From positions 51,504,707-51,568,706 of the forward strand of contig CM069874.1 of the NCBI GenBank assembly GCA_036172665.1: DNA of 64,000 nt, given 5' to 3'. The stretch comes from Prosopocoilus inquinatus (lineage: Eukaryota; Arthropoda; Insecta; Coleoptera; Lucanidae). Each line of letters begins with the position of its first letter. The stretch's first letter is position 1. Below, piece by piece: positions 8,528 to 17,709 of the stretch. Made by a program: the position numbers and the translations under genes. The notes beneath the pieces are model-generated. The model was given only the letters and a program-made list of their open reading frames with translations. It was not told the origin of the DNA and searched no databases.

Positions 8528-10210
8528 CTAAAGGTCGAAGAGGCAAGAAGCGGTCGGCCCGGACTTCTCAAAATTCATTAATCTATTCCAATTTTTGTGA
8601 ATCTCCAAGCTTTCGAAAGAATCTAGGTTTGTTTTGTTATTAATTTGTTTGATTAAATCTATTTTATTTACCGAATGATTGTTTTCAAGCATGTGTAAGG
8701 CAACACTGGATTTATCAAAGCGTTTGTATTTTAAATGAGCCAAGTGTTCTTTGAATCTAATTTTTAAGGATCTTTTTGTTTGCCCTACATAAATTTGATC
8801 ACAATTTTTACAACTAATTTTATATATACCTGATTTATCCTCCGAATCTACTTTATCTTTTGGATTTCCCAGCAACGATTTTAAGCTGTTATTGCTGGTG
8901 TAAACTATTCTTAAACCTAATTTTTTAAAAATTGTATTCAACCCTTTAGTATATTGAGGATAAAACGGCATTTTTACAATTTTCTTATAATCTACCTCAC
9001 CTATTTTGTCAGATTTTAGTGTGGTTATTTTATTAATCTCTAATTTTTGTTTTTGTTTTCTAATAATGTTATAGATTACATCGGGTTGGTAACCATTGTA
9101 CGTGGCGATTTTAATAATTTCTTGAAGTTCTTTACTATAATTAACAGTTGATAAAGGGTATGTCAGCATCCTATGCACTAAGAAATTTAAGGCCGCTAAT
9201 TTATATTGTTTGCAATGATTTGAATCCGCGGGAATGAATCTATTAACATTAGTAGATTTCCTATAAACGTTAAATTCTAATTTATTACTATTTCTAGTTA
9301 CTAATGTGTCTAAAAAGGGTAGTTTATTGTTAGTTTCAATTTCATAGGTAAATTTGATGGTGGTGAATTTAGAGTTTAAACTTTTAAGGAATTCCTCTAT
9401 TGAACATTTACTTTGGTCAAAAACACAAAATATATCATCGACGTATCTCACCCAGATTTTAGGGAAATAATCTAAAGAGGCTTTAAGTTCCGTTTCAAAT
9501 TTACCCATAAACAGATTTGCCATAAACGGTGACAAGCTATTTCCCATGGCTGCCCCTTCCAATTGTTGGTAAAACTCGTTGTTAAATTTAAAGAAATTTT
9601 GATTCATGCATAAACTAGTGAGTTTTATTAATTCATCCACTTCCTCCTTATCGAAGCTATTCTTTGATAAAAGTTCTTTCAGGTAATCTAAGGTGGTTTT
9701 TACAGGTATACTAGGAAATAACGAAGTGACATCGAAGGATACTAAAATTTCGTTTGGTTTTATTTCTAGATTTTTTAATTTTTCAATAAATTCTAATGAA
9801 TTTTTAACAGAAAAATCGGGTAATTTAACTGGAAGGTTATTAAATTTATCACTTAACCACCTCGATAATGAAGAAGTCGGTGAATTTATACAGGATACAA
9901 TGGGTCTCATGCTGTTACCTGGTTTGTGTATTTTTGGTAAACAATACAATCTAGGGATTATTGGGTTAGATGTTGTTAATTTGTAACGTAAAGCGTTCGT
10001 AATCGCTTTACTGCAGTCTAACATGGTTTTTTTGGTCTCCGTAATCATTTTAGGTAAAGGATCTTTTTTAACTTTCTGGTATTGACCTTGATTAAGCATG
10101 CCATTTACTCTGTCGAAATAATCTTCTTTATCTAAAATGACCACAGTATTGCCTTTGTCCACCTTGAGATAAAAACAATCTTTTTCTCTAAGTGTTTTAA
10201 TGATTTTCAA
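8528..10210 (-). CDS. PLE-1 left copy: Penelope reverse transcriptase with GIY-YIG endonuclease
   Basis: The open frame of 560 codons has the same amino-acid sequence as the right-arm copy. RT motifs in order: Phe-Asp-Val-Thr-Ser-Leu-Phe (first catalytic Asp), Ala-Met-Gly-Asn-Ser-Leu-Ser-Pro, and the Tyr-Val-Asp-Asp active site. The C-terminus is a GIY-YIG nuclease (Gly-Ile-Tyr, a Cys-x2-Cys pair, then Tyr-Val-Gly-Gln-Thr). Both activities serve target-primed retrotransposition. The first Met (10208-10210) is internal to the family; the N-terminal segment is lost at the palindrome centre, so this is a 5'-truncated but otherwise intact ORF with no visible promoter. Confidence 0.93.
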   Translation of the reverse strand: MKIIKTLREKDCFYLKVDKGNTVVILDKEDYFDRVNGMLNQGQYQKVKKDPLPKMITETKKTMLDCSKAITNALRYKLTTSNPIIPRLYCLPKIHKPGNSMRPIVSCINSPTSSLSRWLSDKFNNLPVKLPDFSVKNSLEFIEKLKNLEIKPNEILVSFDVTSLFPSIPVKTTLDYLKELLSKNSFDKEEVDELIKLTSLCMNQNFFKFNNEFYQQLEGAAMGNSLSPFMANLFMGKFETELKASLDYFPKIWVRYVDDIFCVFDQSKCSIEEFLKSLNSKFTTIKFTYEIETNNKLPFLDTLVTRNSNKLEFNVYRKSTNVNRFIPADSNHCKQYKLAALNFLVHRMLTYPLSTVNYSKELQEIIKIATYNGYQPDVIYNIIRKQKQKLEINKITTLKSDKIGEVDYKKIVKMPFYPQYTKGLNTIFKKLGLRIVYTSNNSLKSLLGNPKDKVDSEDKSGIYKISCKNCDQIYVGQTKRSLKIRFKEHLAHLKYKRFDKSSVALHMLENNHSVNKIDLIKQINNKTNLDSFESLEIHKNWNRLMNFEKSGPTASCLFDL

Positions 10211-11966
10211 ATTTTTAACCGCGTGTAAAATTCAAATTTCCGAAAACAAAATTCAGTCCTCCCCCAAAAAACAAGATAAAAATTTGAAAATCATTAAAAC
10301 ACTTAGAGAAAAAGATTGTTTTTATCTCAAGGTGGACAAAGGCAATACTGTGGTCATTTTAGATAAAGAAGATTATTTCGACAGAGTAAATGGCATGCTT
10401 AATCAAGGTCAATACCAGAAAGTTAAAAAAGATCCTTTACCTAAAATGATTACGGAGACCAAAAAAACCATGTTAGACTGCAGTAAAGCGATTACGAACG
10501 CTTTACGTTACAAATTAACAACATCTAACCCAATAATCCCTAGATTGTATTGTTTACCAAAAATACACAAACCAGGTAACAGCATGAGACCCATTGTATC
10601 CTGTATAAATTCACCGACTTCTTCATTATCGAGGTGGTTAAGTGATAAATTTAATAACCTTCCAGTTAAATTACCCGATTTTTCTGTTAAAAATTCATTA
10701 GAATTTATTGAAAAATTAAAAAATCTAGAAATAAAACCAAACGAAATTTTAGTATCCTTCGATGTCACTTCGTTATTTCCTAGTATACCTGTAAAAACCA
10801 CCTTAGATTACCTGAAAGAACTTTTATCAAAGAATAGCTTCGATAAGGAGGAAGTGGATGAATTAATAAAACTCACTAGTTTATGCATGAATCAAAATTT
10901 CTTTAAATTTAACAACGAGTTTTACCAACAATTGGAAGGGGCAGCCATGGGAAATAGCTTGTCACCGTTTATGGCAAATCTGTTTATGGGTAAATTTGAA
11001 ACGGAACTTAAAGCCTCTTTAGATTATTTCCCTAAAATCTGGGTGAGATACGTCGATGATATATTTTGTGTTTTTGACCAAAGTAAATGTTCAATAGAGG
11101 AATTCCTTAAAAGTTTAAACTCTAAATTCACCACCATCAAATTTACCTATGAAATTGAAACTAACAATAAACTACCCTTTTTAGACACATTAGTAACTAG
11201 AAATAGTAATAAATTAGAATTTAACGTTTATAGGAAATCTACTAATGTTAATAGATTCATTCCCGCGGATTCAAATCATTGCAAACAATATAAATTAGCG
11301 GCCTTAAATTTCTTAGTGCATAGGATGCTGACATACCCTTTATCAACTGTTAATTATAGTAAAGAACTTCAAGAAATTATTAAAATCGCCACGTACAATG
11401 GTTACCAACCCGATGTAATCTATAACATTATTAGAAAACAAAAACAAAAATTAGAGATTAATAAAATAACCACACTAAAATCTGACAAAATAGGTGAGGT
11501 AGATTATAAGAAAATTGTAAAAATGCCGTTTTATCCTCAATATACTAAAGGGTTGAATACAATTTTTAAAAAATTAGGTTTAAGAATAGTTTACACCAGC
11601 AATAACAGCTTAAAATCGTTGCTGGGAAATCCAAAAGATAAAGTAGATTCGGAGGATAAATCAGGTATATATAAAATTAGTTGTAAAAATTGTGATCAAA
11701 TTTATGTAGGGCAAACAAAAAGATCCTTAAAAATTAGATTCAAAGAACACTTGGCTCATTTAAAATACAAACGCTTTGATAAATCCAGTGTTGCCTTACA
11801 CATGCTTGAAAACAATCATTCGGTAAATAAAATAGATTTAATCAAACAAATTAATAACAAAACAAACCTAGATTCTTTCGAAAGCTTGGAGATTCACAAA
11901 AATTGGAATAGATTAATGAATTTTGAGAAGTCCGGGCCGACCGCTTCTTGCCTCTTCGACCTTTAG
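10200..11966 (+). CDS. PLE-1 right copy: Penelope reverse transcriptase with GIY-YIG endonuclease
   Basis: 588 codons from an ATG at 10200. The first 28 residues are encoded by the left-arm edge and the 60-bp spacer and may not be native. The rest equals the left copy. The RT active site Tyr-Val-Asp-Asp is at residues 284-287 (11049-11060). GIY-YIG begins at residue 489, with Cys495 and Cys498 as the zinc-binding pair of Penelope enzymes, Tyr-Val-Gly at 502-504, and conserved Arg and His around 513-517. No stop or frameshift interrupts it, which with arm identity indicates a very recent insertion. It overlaps the left-arm ORF by 11 bp on the opposite strand. Confidence 0.93.
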   Translation: MIFKFLTACKIQISENKIQSSPKKQDKNLKIIKTLREKDCFYLKVDKGNTVVILDKEDYFDRVNGMLNQGQYQKVKKDPLPKMITETKKTMLDCSKAITNALRYKLTTSNPIIPRLYCLPKIHKPGNSMRPIVSCINSPTSSLSRWLSDKFNNLPVKLPDFSVKNSLEFIEKLKNLEIKPNEILVSFDVTSLFPSIPVKTTLDYLKELLSKNSFDKEEVDELIKLTSLCMNQNFFKFNNEFYQQLEGAAMGNSLSPFMANLFMGKFETELKASLDYFPKIWVRYVDDIFCVFDQSKCSIEEFLKSLNSKFTTIKFTYEIETNNKLPFLDTLVTRNSNKLEFNVYRKSTNVNRFIPADSNHCKQYKLAALNFLVHRMLTYPLSTVNYSKELQEIIKIATYNGYQPDVIYNIIRKQKQKLEINKITTLKSDKIGEVDYKKIVKMPFYPQYTKGLNTIFKKLGLRIVYTSNNSLKSLLGNPKDKVDSEDKSGIYKISCKNCDQIYVGQTKRSLKIRFKEHLAHLKYKRFDKSSVALHMLENNHSVNKIDLIKQINNKTNLDSFESLEIHKNWNRLMNFEKSGPTASCLFDL

Positions 11967-12082
11967 ATTTTCGAAGAATCCCGGTTTGCTTTGCATGCAT
12001 AATACGGTACAAAGAAAATGAGGGGGGGAGTGCGGCTAGTCTAGTTTAGTTTATTTGTTGTTTTAAAGTTTAATATCAGTTT

Positions 12083-12125
12083 AGCGCTGAAGATGGTAAC
12101 TTCGTTACCGAAATACGTATTCGCT
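12083..12125 (+). ncRNA. PLE-1 hammerhead ribozyme motif, right arm
   Basis: Stem I AGCG (12083-12086) pairs with CGCT (12122-12125). The core CTGAAGA is at 12087-12093 (the fifth base is not conserved in hammerheads). Stem II GGTAAC/GTTACC closes on a TTC loop, then GAAA and a palindromic TACGTA stem III, with ATT as the NUH cleavage triplet. It sits downstream of the ORF, where pseudo-LTR hammerheads of Penelope elements occur. The extra T between core and stem II is unusual. Short stem III motifs of this type often act as dimers. Confidence 0.65.
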
Positions 12126-12163
12126 TTCAGTGAATTAATGTGGTCGAGGGGTTTTCTCACTAT

Positions 12164-12952
12164 TTATTATGATAACGGATGAGTAAACAGTTCTTCCTTT
12201 ACCGTAAAGTTAATGAAAATAGATTTATTAGTATTCAGAACTAATTCATTTGTAGCGTAATATGTTCCAGCTAGCGTTAAAACAGATTTTGCATGTGAAG
12301 AAGTATGGTTGGTACCAAAATCATGAATCAGTAAAGACGTATCATCAACAAAAATTGTAGCGTTAGTGAAAGGGAAGTCATTTATGTATAATATATACAA
12401 AAGAGGTCCTAAAACAGATCCCTGTGGGATACCTCGGTTTAATTTTGACATTTCCGATTTAGAGCTTTTAATTGCAACACAGTGAGTTCTATTATGAAGG
12501 TAACTGTAAAACTATGCGTATAATTTTTCTAATAGTGTGCAATGACTTACCAGATCAAATGTTTTGCTGATATTCAAAAAGAGGCCTAGGCTAACCTCAC
12601 CTTTGTCCATGTACGAATACAACTCTTCCAAAAATGTTAATATTGAAAATGTAGTACAACGTTCTTTACGAAAACCAAATTGGTCCACGTTCCAAATTTT
12701 ATGCTTTTCAGGAAAGAATTTTTATTGCTAACAATTTTCTCGATTATTTTGAAAAATGAGCTGAACAAAGAAATTGATCTGTAGTTTTCAATTAACAGTT
12801 TAGATCCTTTTTTATGTACTGGTTTAATTGCTGCTATCTTGAGTTTTTCTGGAAATGTTCCCTGGCTAAATGAATTGTTTACTATCGTGGTAAATGGTGT
12901 TATAATTTCTAGTATACAGCGTTTCAATATAAAGGAGCTGACATTGTCATAT
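12164..12952 (-). pseudogene. LINE-B reverse transcriptase fragment
   Basis: Minus-strand RT: 12637-12927 holds the upstream RT segment (Lys-Pro-Val-His-Lys-Lys-Gly, then Asn-Tyr-Arg-Ser-Ile-Ser), and 12167-12451 holds Gly-Ile-Pro-Gln-Gly-Ser, Leu-Gly-Pro-Leu-Leu and the active-site box Phe-Val-Asp-Asp. The stretch between them is out of frame with stops. The left boundary is the Penelope target duplication (12164-12181); the right boundary is ATAT (12949-12952) of the solo LTR. Confidence 0.82.
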
Positions 12953-13504
12953 TGTCACGATTACGGAAAATTTGAAAATCTTATTTAATTAATTTAAAAT
13001 GTATTTTTTCCAATGCAATACGAGTTATCTGCTGATAAGCGGTTTGCTGGTGCAACGACTCAGGTGATTAACTTGTAGCATGAATCCGCAAACTTGCAAA
13101 TACGCAAATAATCAGGGCATTGTATAAGTGTTTAAACACAATCAATTAATTCACGATTTAATAGAAATGACGATTGGAAACAACGTAAAAATCATGACAT
13201 CACCTTTTTAGCAACCCAGCAAAGTACGGGTTCAATTAAAGTTTTGCGGAATTTGGTCATGACGTCACGTACATTGGCAGTATAAAAGATGGGCGTAATT
13301 TCTAAAAGATATCAGTTAATCTGATCGTCGTCGTGGGATATAGTTATCTGTATTTCTGACCTTTAAACAATAAAGGTAATCCTTGTTGTTTTAATGAGTT
13401 GGTTTGCAGTTTCCCTGTTACTCCCTTTTCACACCCAAACTACGCAACCCCCGCGTCTGGACGCCGACAGCTCGTAACCTGCTGAAGACAACCGACGCGT
13501 GACA
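12953..13504 (+). repeat. Solo LTR-1 inserted in LINE-B
   Basis: 552 bp starting TGTCACGATTACGG and ending CGCGTGACA, flanked by ATAT (12949-12952 and 13505-13508). The terminal TGTCAC/GTGACA is inverted, as in LTRs. A TATAAAAG box at 13281-13288 and AATAAA at about 13369 fit a plus-orientation U3-R-U5. No internal element sequence is attached, so it is most likely a solo LTR left by recombination. Removing it with one ATAT brings the LINE-B frame together at a Gly-Tyr-Asp-Asn-Val-Ser motif. Confidence 0.85.
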
Positions 13505-13826
13505 ATATCCTACACTAAAGGTTCACTTGAGTGAAGATACAAGTTTCAATATGTCTGCTTTAATCACTGAACTAAGAACAAATGAAGAATTGTTTTCAGG
13601 TATGCTAACAGATTCGTGACTTACTGTATGAGCGTTTCTCAAGGTATCAGCTACATTATTGAAGTATGTATTAAAGTGTGAAGCTATTAAGTTCGGGTCT
13701 TCAACTAATTTATCATTAATTGTAAGTTTTACGTTAATAGCTGGATGTAGATTTTTGTTAGAATTAATAATATTCCAGGCAGTTTTCGACTTTTTAGTCG
13801 AATGTAACATAAAAAAATTATTATAT
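13505..13826 (-). pseudogene. LINE-B ORF2 linker fragment
   Basis: On the minus strand this encodes the segment upstream of RT (Lys-Thr-Ala-Trp-Asn-Ile-Ile, then Phe-Asn-Thr-Tyr-Phe-Asn-Asn-Val-Ala), typical of the region between endonuclease and RT in insect LINEs. It is open from 13810 to 13523 and bounded on both sides by ATAT duplications of different solo LTRs. Confidence 0.78.
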
Positions 13827-14161
13827 TGTTACAGCCGTGATGCGCAAACAGATCTGTGTTTAGCATCAGTACGCTACCTTGCGTCACAGAACATGACCGA
13901 AGACTACTCGATCATTCTAGTATGTGCGAGCAACAGAGGGCTCTGCTATATAAGCCGTACGATCTGCCAGGAGTAGTTAGTTATTAAGATAGCCAGGGAA
14001 GGGTTCGTACCTCGAATAAATAGAAACTACATTTAGTAACAGTGTTATTTGATAGACAAGCTCTTCTACTACTGTGTTGTTAATTGTGTAAATCAATAGC
14101 TTATAATTAAAGTGTTCTGAAATTTAACGACTATAATTTGTGAACCCCCAAGTTCGTAACA
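13827..14161 (+). repeat. Solo LTR-2 inserted in LINE-B
   Basis: 335 bp starting TGTTACAGCC and ending TTCGTAACA, flanked by ATAT (13823-13826 and 14162-14165). A TATATAA box lies at 13947-13953 and AATAAA at 14015-14020. The sequence is unlike solo LTR-1 and Gypsy-2, so it is a third LTR family in the same LINE. No internal domain remains. Confidence 0.85.
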
Positions 14162-14401
14162 ATATTGTCTTTTAGCCAGGGATACTACTTTCTTGTAAAC
14201 AGTTTTGTAGCGCTTATAATATTCTTTAATTGAATTTTGCTCCGCTAAGCATAACTTATACAGTTCTTTTAAGTCTATTTTGGTGATATTCTTCTGTTTT
14301 TATCACTTTTGTTATCTATTTACACGAATTATTATTTCTACTGTTCTTATACATATGTAATTGGAAAACCTATATCGTACTTATTAATTTTACGAAAAAA
14401 C
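14162..14401 (-). pseudogene. LINE-B 5'-most ORF2 fragment
   Basis: The minus strand reads a Lys/Tyr-rich segment (Tyr-Tyr-Lys-Arg-Tyr-Lys, then Val-Ser-Leu-Ala-Lys-Arg-Gln-Tyr) that joins the 13505-13826 piece in frame across solo LTR-2. The similarity ends near 14401, where a second copy of a LINE-B/LTR-1 junction begins. The endonuclease domain is not present beyond this point. Confidence 0.65.
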
Positions 14402-14541
14402 GTTTCTAGTATACAGCGTTTCAATATAAAGGAGCTGATATTATCATATTATCATAATCACGATTACGGAAAATTTGAAAATCGTATTTAATTAATTTAA
14501 AATATATATTTTCCAATGCAATACGAGTTATTTGCTAATAA
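14402..14541 (+). repeat. Second copy of the LINE-B / solo LTR-1 junction
   Basis: About 140 bp here match 12908-13036 at clearly visible but imperfect identity. The match spans both the LINE-B bases and the first part of solo LTR-1, including the junction. Because one segment carries both sequences, the duplication must postdate the LTR insertion. The match stops after a GCTAATAAGCG segment. Confidence 0.8.
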
Positions 14542-14544
14542 GCG

Positions 14545-15410
14545 AAAAAATGTTTCAAACGAAAGTTTCACTGTATCATGTGGAGCATATTTTAAAATTA
14601 GTTTGACGTGTACAGAGTGTAACGTGTACGCAGTTTATAAGCAACGAGAAGAATGCAGACCACCTAGTGTTTTAGTGCTTTTGAGTGCTTTTTACGCCGA
14701 ATGTACTATTTACCTTCCATCATTCCGCGGTATCCATATATCGAATTGTTATTGAGCGGGAGGGGCACGAGTGAAATGCGAGCGTCCTCGTTTCGTAGAG
14801 ATGATTGTGTGGCGGGGCTAATACAGTTTGAGTATAATTTTTCGCACTGTCCACGAAAAAGTGGCCCGAATTCTTTTCCTTGGCTATAAGTATACAAAGT
14901 ATACAGATCAATAATGATGGTGTCACAGGATTTCTCCGTTATCTGTAGGAATGAAGGAAAACCGTTTTCGCAAATAATGTTACTTTTTCGAGAAAAATTC
15001 AGCAAGCACAACAAAAGGTAGCAATCTCAATTCTTTCGGGCGAATTTTTACGAAAATTATTTTTCACAATATCTCAAGTCATTTGATATTTTTAAAATTC
15101 GAAACTTATTCTTATTCCGAGATTAACGCAGACATCACTGCACAAAAAATCGAGCAGTAACGCATGGAAAATTATATTAAAAATTAGACTGAATATAAAG
15201 TGTCTTCGAAAACAGAATGTGTTCTATATTGCAAAACCGTCAAAATTTTCTGTTTGTCAGAAGTTAAACAAATCTTCTACTGGGGCAAGTAAAAAGGCAT
15301 TTGTGGGAATATGTTTTTCTTTTAGTTTGAAAATAATTTGGAACTATCATTTTCAAAAAATTAGTTTATTAGACATAATTTGTGCTTTAAGTTTACAGTT
15401 GGGGTTTAAT
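14545..15410. other. No recognised feature
   Basis: No coding similarity or repeat boundary could be assigned. The middle (about 14690-14890) is slightly richer in GC than its surroundings. Short overlapping ORFs occur on both strands with no recognisable domain. Confidence 0.5.
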
Positions 15411-15429
15411 GCGTGAAATGATGGTTCAC

Positions 15430-16550
15430 TCGAAATACATGGCGTCTCAATACCTCTGTCTTTAAATGAAACTGTAACTTCCTCGTTACATAAGAAATTA
15501 ATTCTCTAAATCTGAAGTTTCTTGCCCAAAAATGAAAAGCTGACCTATCACAAGCGAGCGCAGTCCCTTTGCTTTGAAACCTCTGCGTGGTTTACGACTT
15601 GTTTCAGCAATTTATTCCGATAAAAGCAATAAACCGCAATAAAACTTTTTATTTACGTTTAGAAGAACTCGGTCAAGGTCTTATTGCATACGAATATGAA
15701 TCCGACTTGCGGACATCGGCATGTTTATTTGTATTTTCAACTTGCGATAAGTAAGAACGTTTGTTTGCGTACCTCTCTGTAATAGACAATAACAATTATG
15801 TTAAAGACGAGTACCTAATCTTCGTTAGATTTGTGCTGAAGTAATTAAACATCTTCGTACGCTAGTTTTGTAACTGCGTTGAAAATTAGTGAAATTATTT
15901 TTTAATTATCGCACTAATAGAATAAGTATTGCAAGAGCAGAAACCATTGCTATTGTAAAAACGGAAAGCAAGAACTGGAACGATGAAAAATTTAAATAAA
16001 TTAGATTGCTTGTACATAAAATAATCTATGGGTTCAAAATAAGTGATTGAATAACTTCACTAGCTCTCAATCGAACTATTTTATTAATTGTTTAAATTCC
16101 AAAACAAAATACATGTTTTTATAAGGATAATATTGAACCTGAATTTCTGCATCGGCTTAAACCATAAAGACAAAAGCTTTCGCCTAGTGCAGACGTTTAT
16201 TTCGTCGTTTATTCGAAGTTTTAATAGAGAAACAAATTTATTTTTGCTGTACAAATACAATAAACTATTAGTAATCAACATTGTAAGTTGATTATTGGCA
16301 ATATACAAATCAATATCATGTAAGAATTACTACTTTTTCGATCGCCTTTAGGTTGAATTTTTTAGATTTAACTGTTAAAGTACGGATTAGCACAAAACTA
16401 ATCATCCATTAAATGCAACACGCACATAATATTTTAAACTATTAAGAACTTACCTAGTTACAAAATTTATCTGCTTTTAAAATTAACAAAAAACACGATA
16501 CTTGACCTGCCTTAAGTACAATATCTGTGTATTAGGTCATGGTCTGCGTT
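15430..16550 (+). mobile_element. DNA transposon family X, copy 1 (left end)
   Basis: The copy starts near 15434 with a terminal sequence (ACATGGCGTCTC, then CTCTGTCTTTAAATGAAAC) that reappears inverted at the far end of copy 3 (near 19740-19810) and, as the opposite terminus, at the end of copy 2 (about 17665-17705). That makes terminal inverted repeats of about 40 bp. The body matches copy 3 in inverse orientation over about 1.1 kb. No transposase ORF is visible, so it is a non-autonomous derivative. Superfamily not assigned. Confidence 0.7.
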
Positions 16551-17100
16551 TTCTGTTTTCTGTTTGACATTTCTGTGAGCTTTGTAGTATAAGGTCTTAG
16601 GGTGAAGTTTGCCTGTAGTTGGTGCATTTTAGTTGCGCATGACTGTACATCAAAAATGTTACGTTTACTCATAGGGAATATTCTACACGATATTTATAAT
16701 TAGTTAGGTAAATATTCGCCGCTGATTATGAATAAAATACTTCTACATTTTAGCTCTTTAATTCAATGGATTTCGATTTAGAGCTACAGTTTTAAGTTTG
16801 TAAGAGCTTTATCGAAATTGGTATACTCCATTTAAAAAAGTATAAGTTTGGTAGATAACTCACTTATGGGACATGCTGTACATGTGAAAATAATTATCTG
16901 ATATAGAGCTAATTACAGACAATAACTTTTTTATAAGACATTTTCTTTTATAATTAATAGTTAAGATGCTGTTGAATCAATACTAATGACACACCCTGTA
17001 TATTCTAGTGGTACTATTCTATTTTCAATTACTGCAACTCTTTATAATATGTATATTTCCAAGACCAAAAAATAAGAGAAAGAAGAATTATAATTTTTGT
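16551..17100. other. AT-rich stretch between transposon copies
   Basis: No ORF with recognisable domains and no clear match to the flanking copies. It may be a host spacer or diverged family X interior. Confidence 0.4.
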
Positions 17101-17104
17101 CCAT

Positions 17105-17708
17105 TTACGCCATTCGACGCACTGTGCGTCGGCTTAAACCAATAAAGACATAAAAAAACTCTCGCCTGGTGCAGACATTTATTTCATCTTTTTTCGTCGT
17201 AGTTTTAATAAAGAAGAAAACTTATTTTTGCTGTACAAATGCAATAACTTTAGTAGTTAACATTGTAAATCGCCTTTAGATTGCATTTTTAAATTTAACT
17301 ATTAAAGTACGGATTAGCATAAAACTAATCAACAATTAATGCAACACGCACATAATATTTTAAACTATTAAGAACTTATCTAGTTACAAAATTTATCTGC
17401 TTTTAAAATTAACAAAAAACACGATACTTGACCTGCCCTAAGTACAATATCTGTGCATTAGGTCATAGTCTGCGTTTTTATGACTTTTTATGACCCCGAA
17501 CGTAGGAGAATAGTTGAAAACCAAGCTCCGCCGGAACATTTGAGCTGCATTCAGCGACCCTCAAACAATTTCTATGAAAAAGTAAAATAATTTTTATCTG
17601 CGTTATTATTGCTAACTGACCAATAGTTGTATAACAAATTTTGCTTCTTTTCTTGACCACTACTTGTGGTTTCAATTAAAGATATAGGTTTAGAGACGCG
17701 CTGTATAT
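17105..17708 (+). mobile_element. DNA transposon family X, copy 2 (right end)
   Basis: 17127-17476 matches 16150-16545 of copy 1 in the same orientation. 17476-17600 matches copy 3 inverted (about 18550-18690). The copy ends at the terminus GAGACGCGCTGTATATTCG near 17690-17708, whose inverse resembles the left end of copy 1. Short ORFs inside have no domain similarity. Confidence 0.65.
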
Positions 17709-17709
17709 T

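Larger units (their letters stand above)
8287..12163. mobile_element. PLE-1: head-to-head Penelope-like element pair forming a 3.8-kb palindrome
   Basis: Two arms (about 8326-10218 and 10278-12168) are near-perfect inverted copies around a spacer of about 60 bp. Each arm holds a Penelope RT/GIY-YIG ORF reading outward and a hammerhead motif at its outer end. One mismatch is visible by eye (8476 versus 12018). The structure is flanked by an 18-bp direct repeat (8269-8286 and 12164-12181) that restores the interrupted LINE-B sequence. An extra 39 bp (8287-8325) exists only on the left. Penelope elements are known for 5'-truncated copies in inverted arrangement; both arms here lack the extreme N-terminus. 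Confidence 0.92.
6643..14401 (-). mobile_element. LINE-B: non-LTR element split by four later insertions
   Basis: Five minus-strand pieces belong to one LINE ORF2: 14401-14162, 13826-13505, 12952-12164, 8286-8106 and 6994-6643. They are in the right order, and each gap is bounded by a target-site duplication of the inserted element, so the LINE was there first. The pieces cover the linker upstream of RT, RT proper (Gly-Ile-Pro-Gln-Gly-Ser; active site Phe-Val-Asp-Asp instead of Phe-Ala-Asp-Asp) and the C-terminal region. The endonuclease domain is missing. The clade is Jockey/CR1-like by motif; finer assignment is not possible by eye. Confidence 0.85.

Noticed and set aside
9693..10801. 97-codon frames opposite each Penelope ORF (9693-9986 plus, 10508-10801 minus)
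   Set aside because: They are antisense to intact RT coding sequence and mirror each other only because the arms are inverted copies.
8269..12181. Assembly artefact as an explanation for the Penelope palindrome
   Set aside because: An 18-bp duplication brackets the whole palindrome and the interrupted LINE continues on both sides, which a fold-back read error would not create. One mismatch and 39 extra bases on one side also argue against a copied arm. Long reads are still worth checking.
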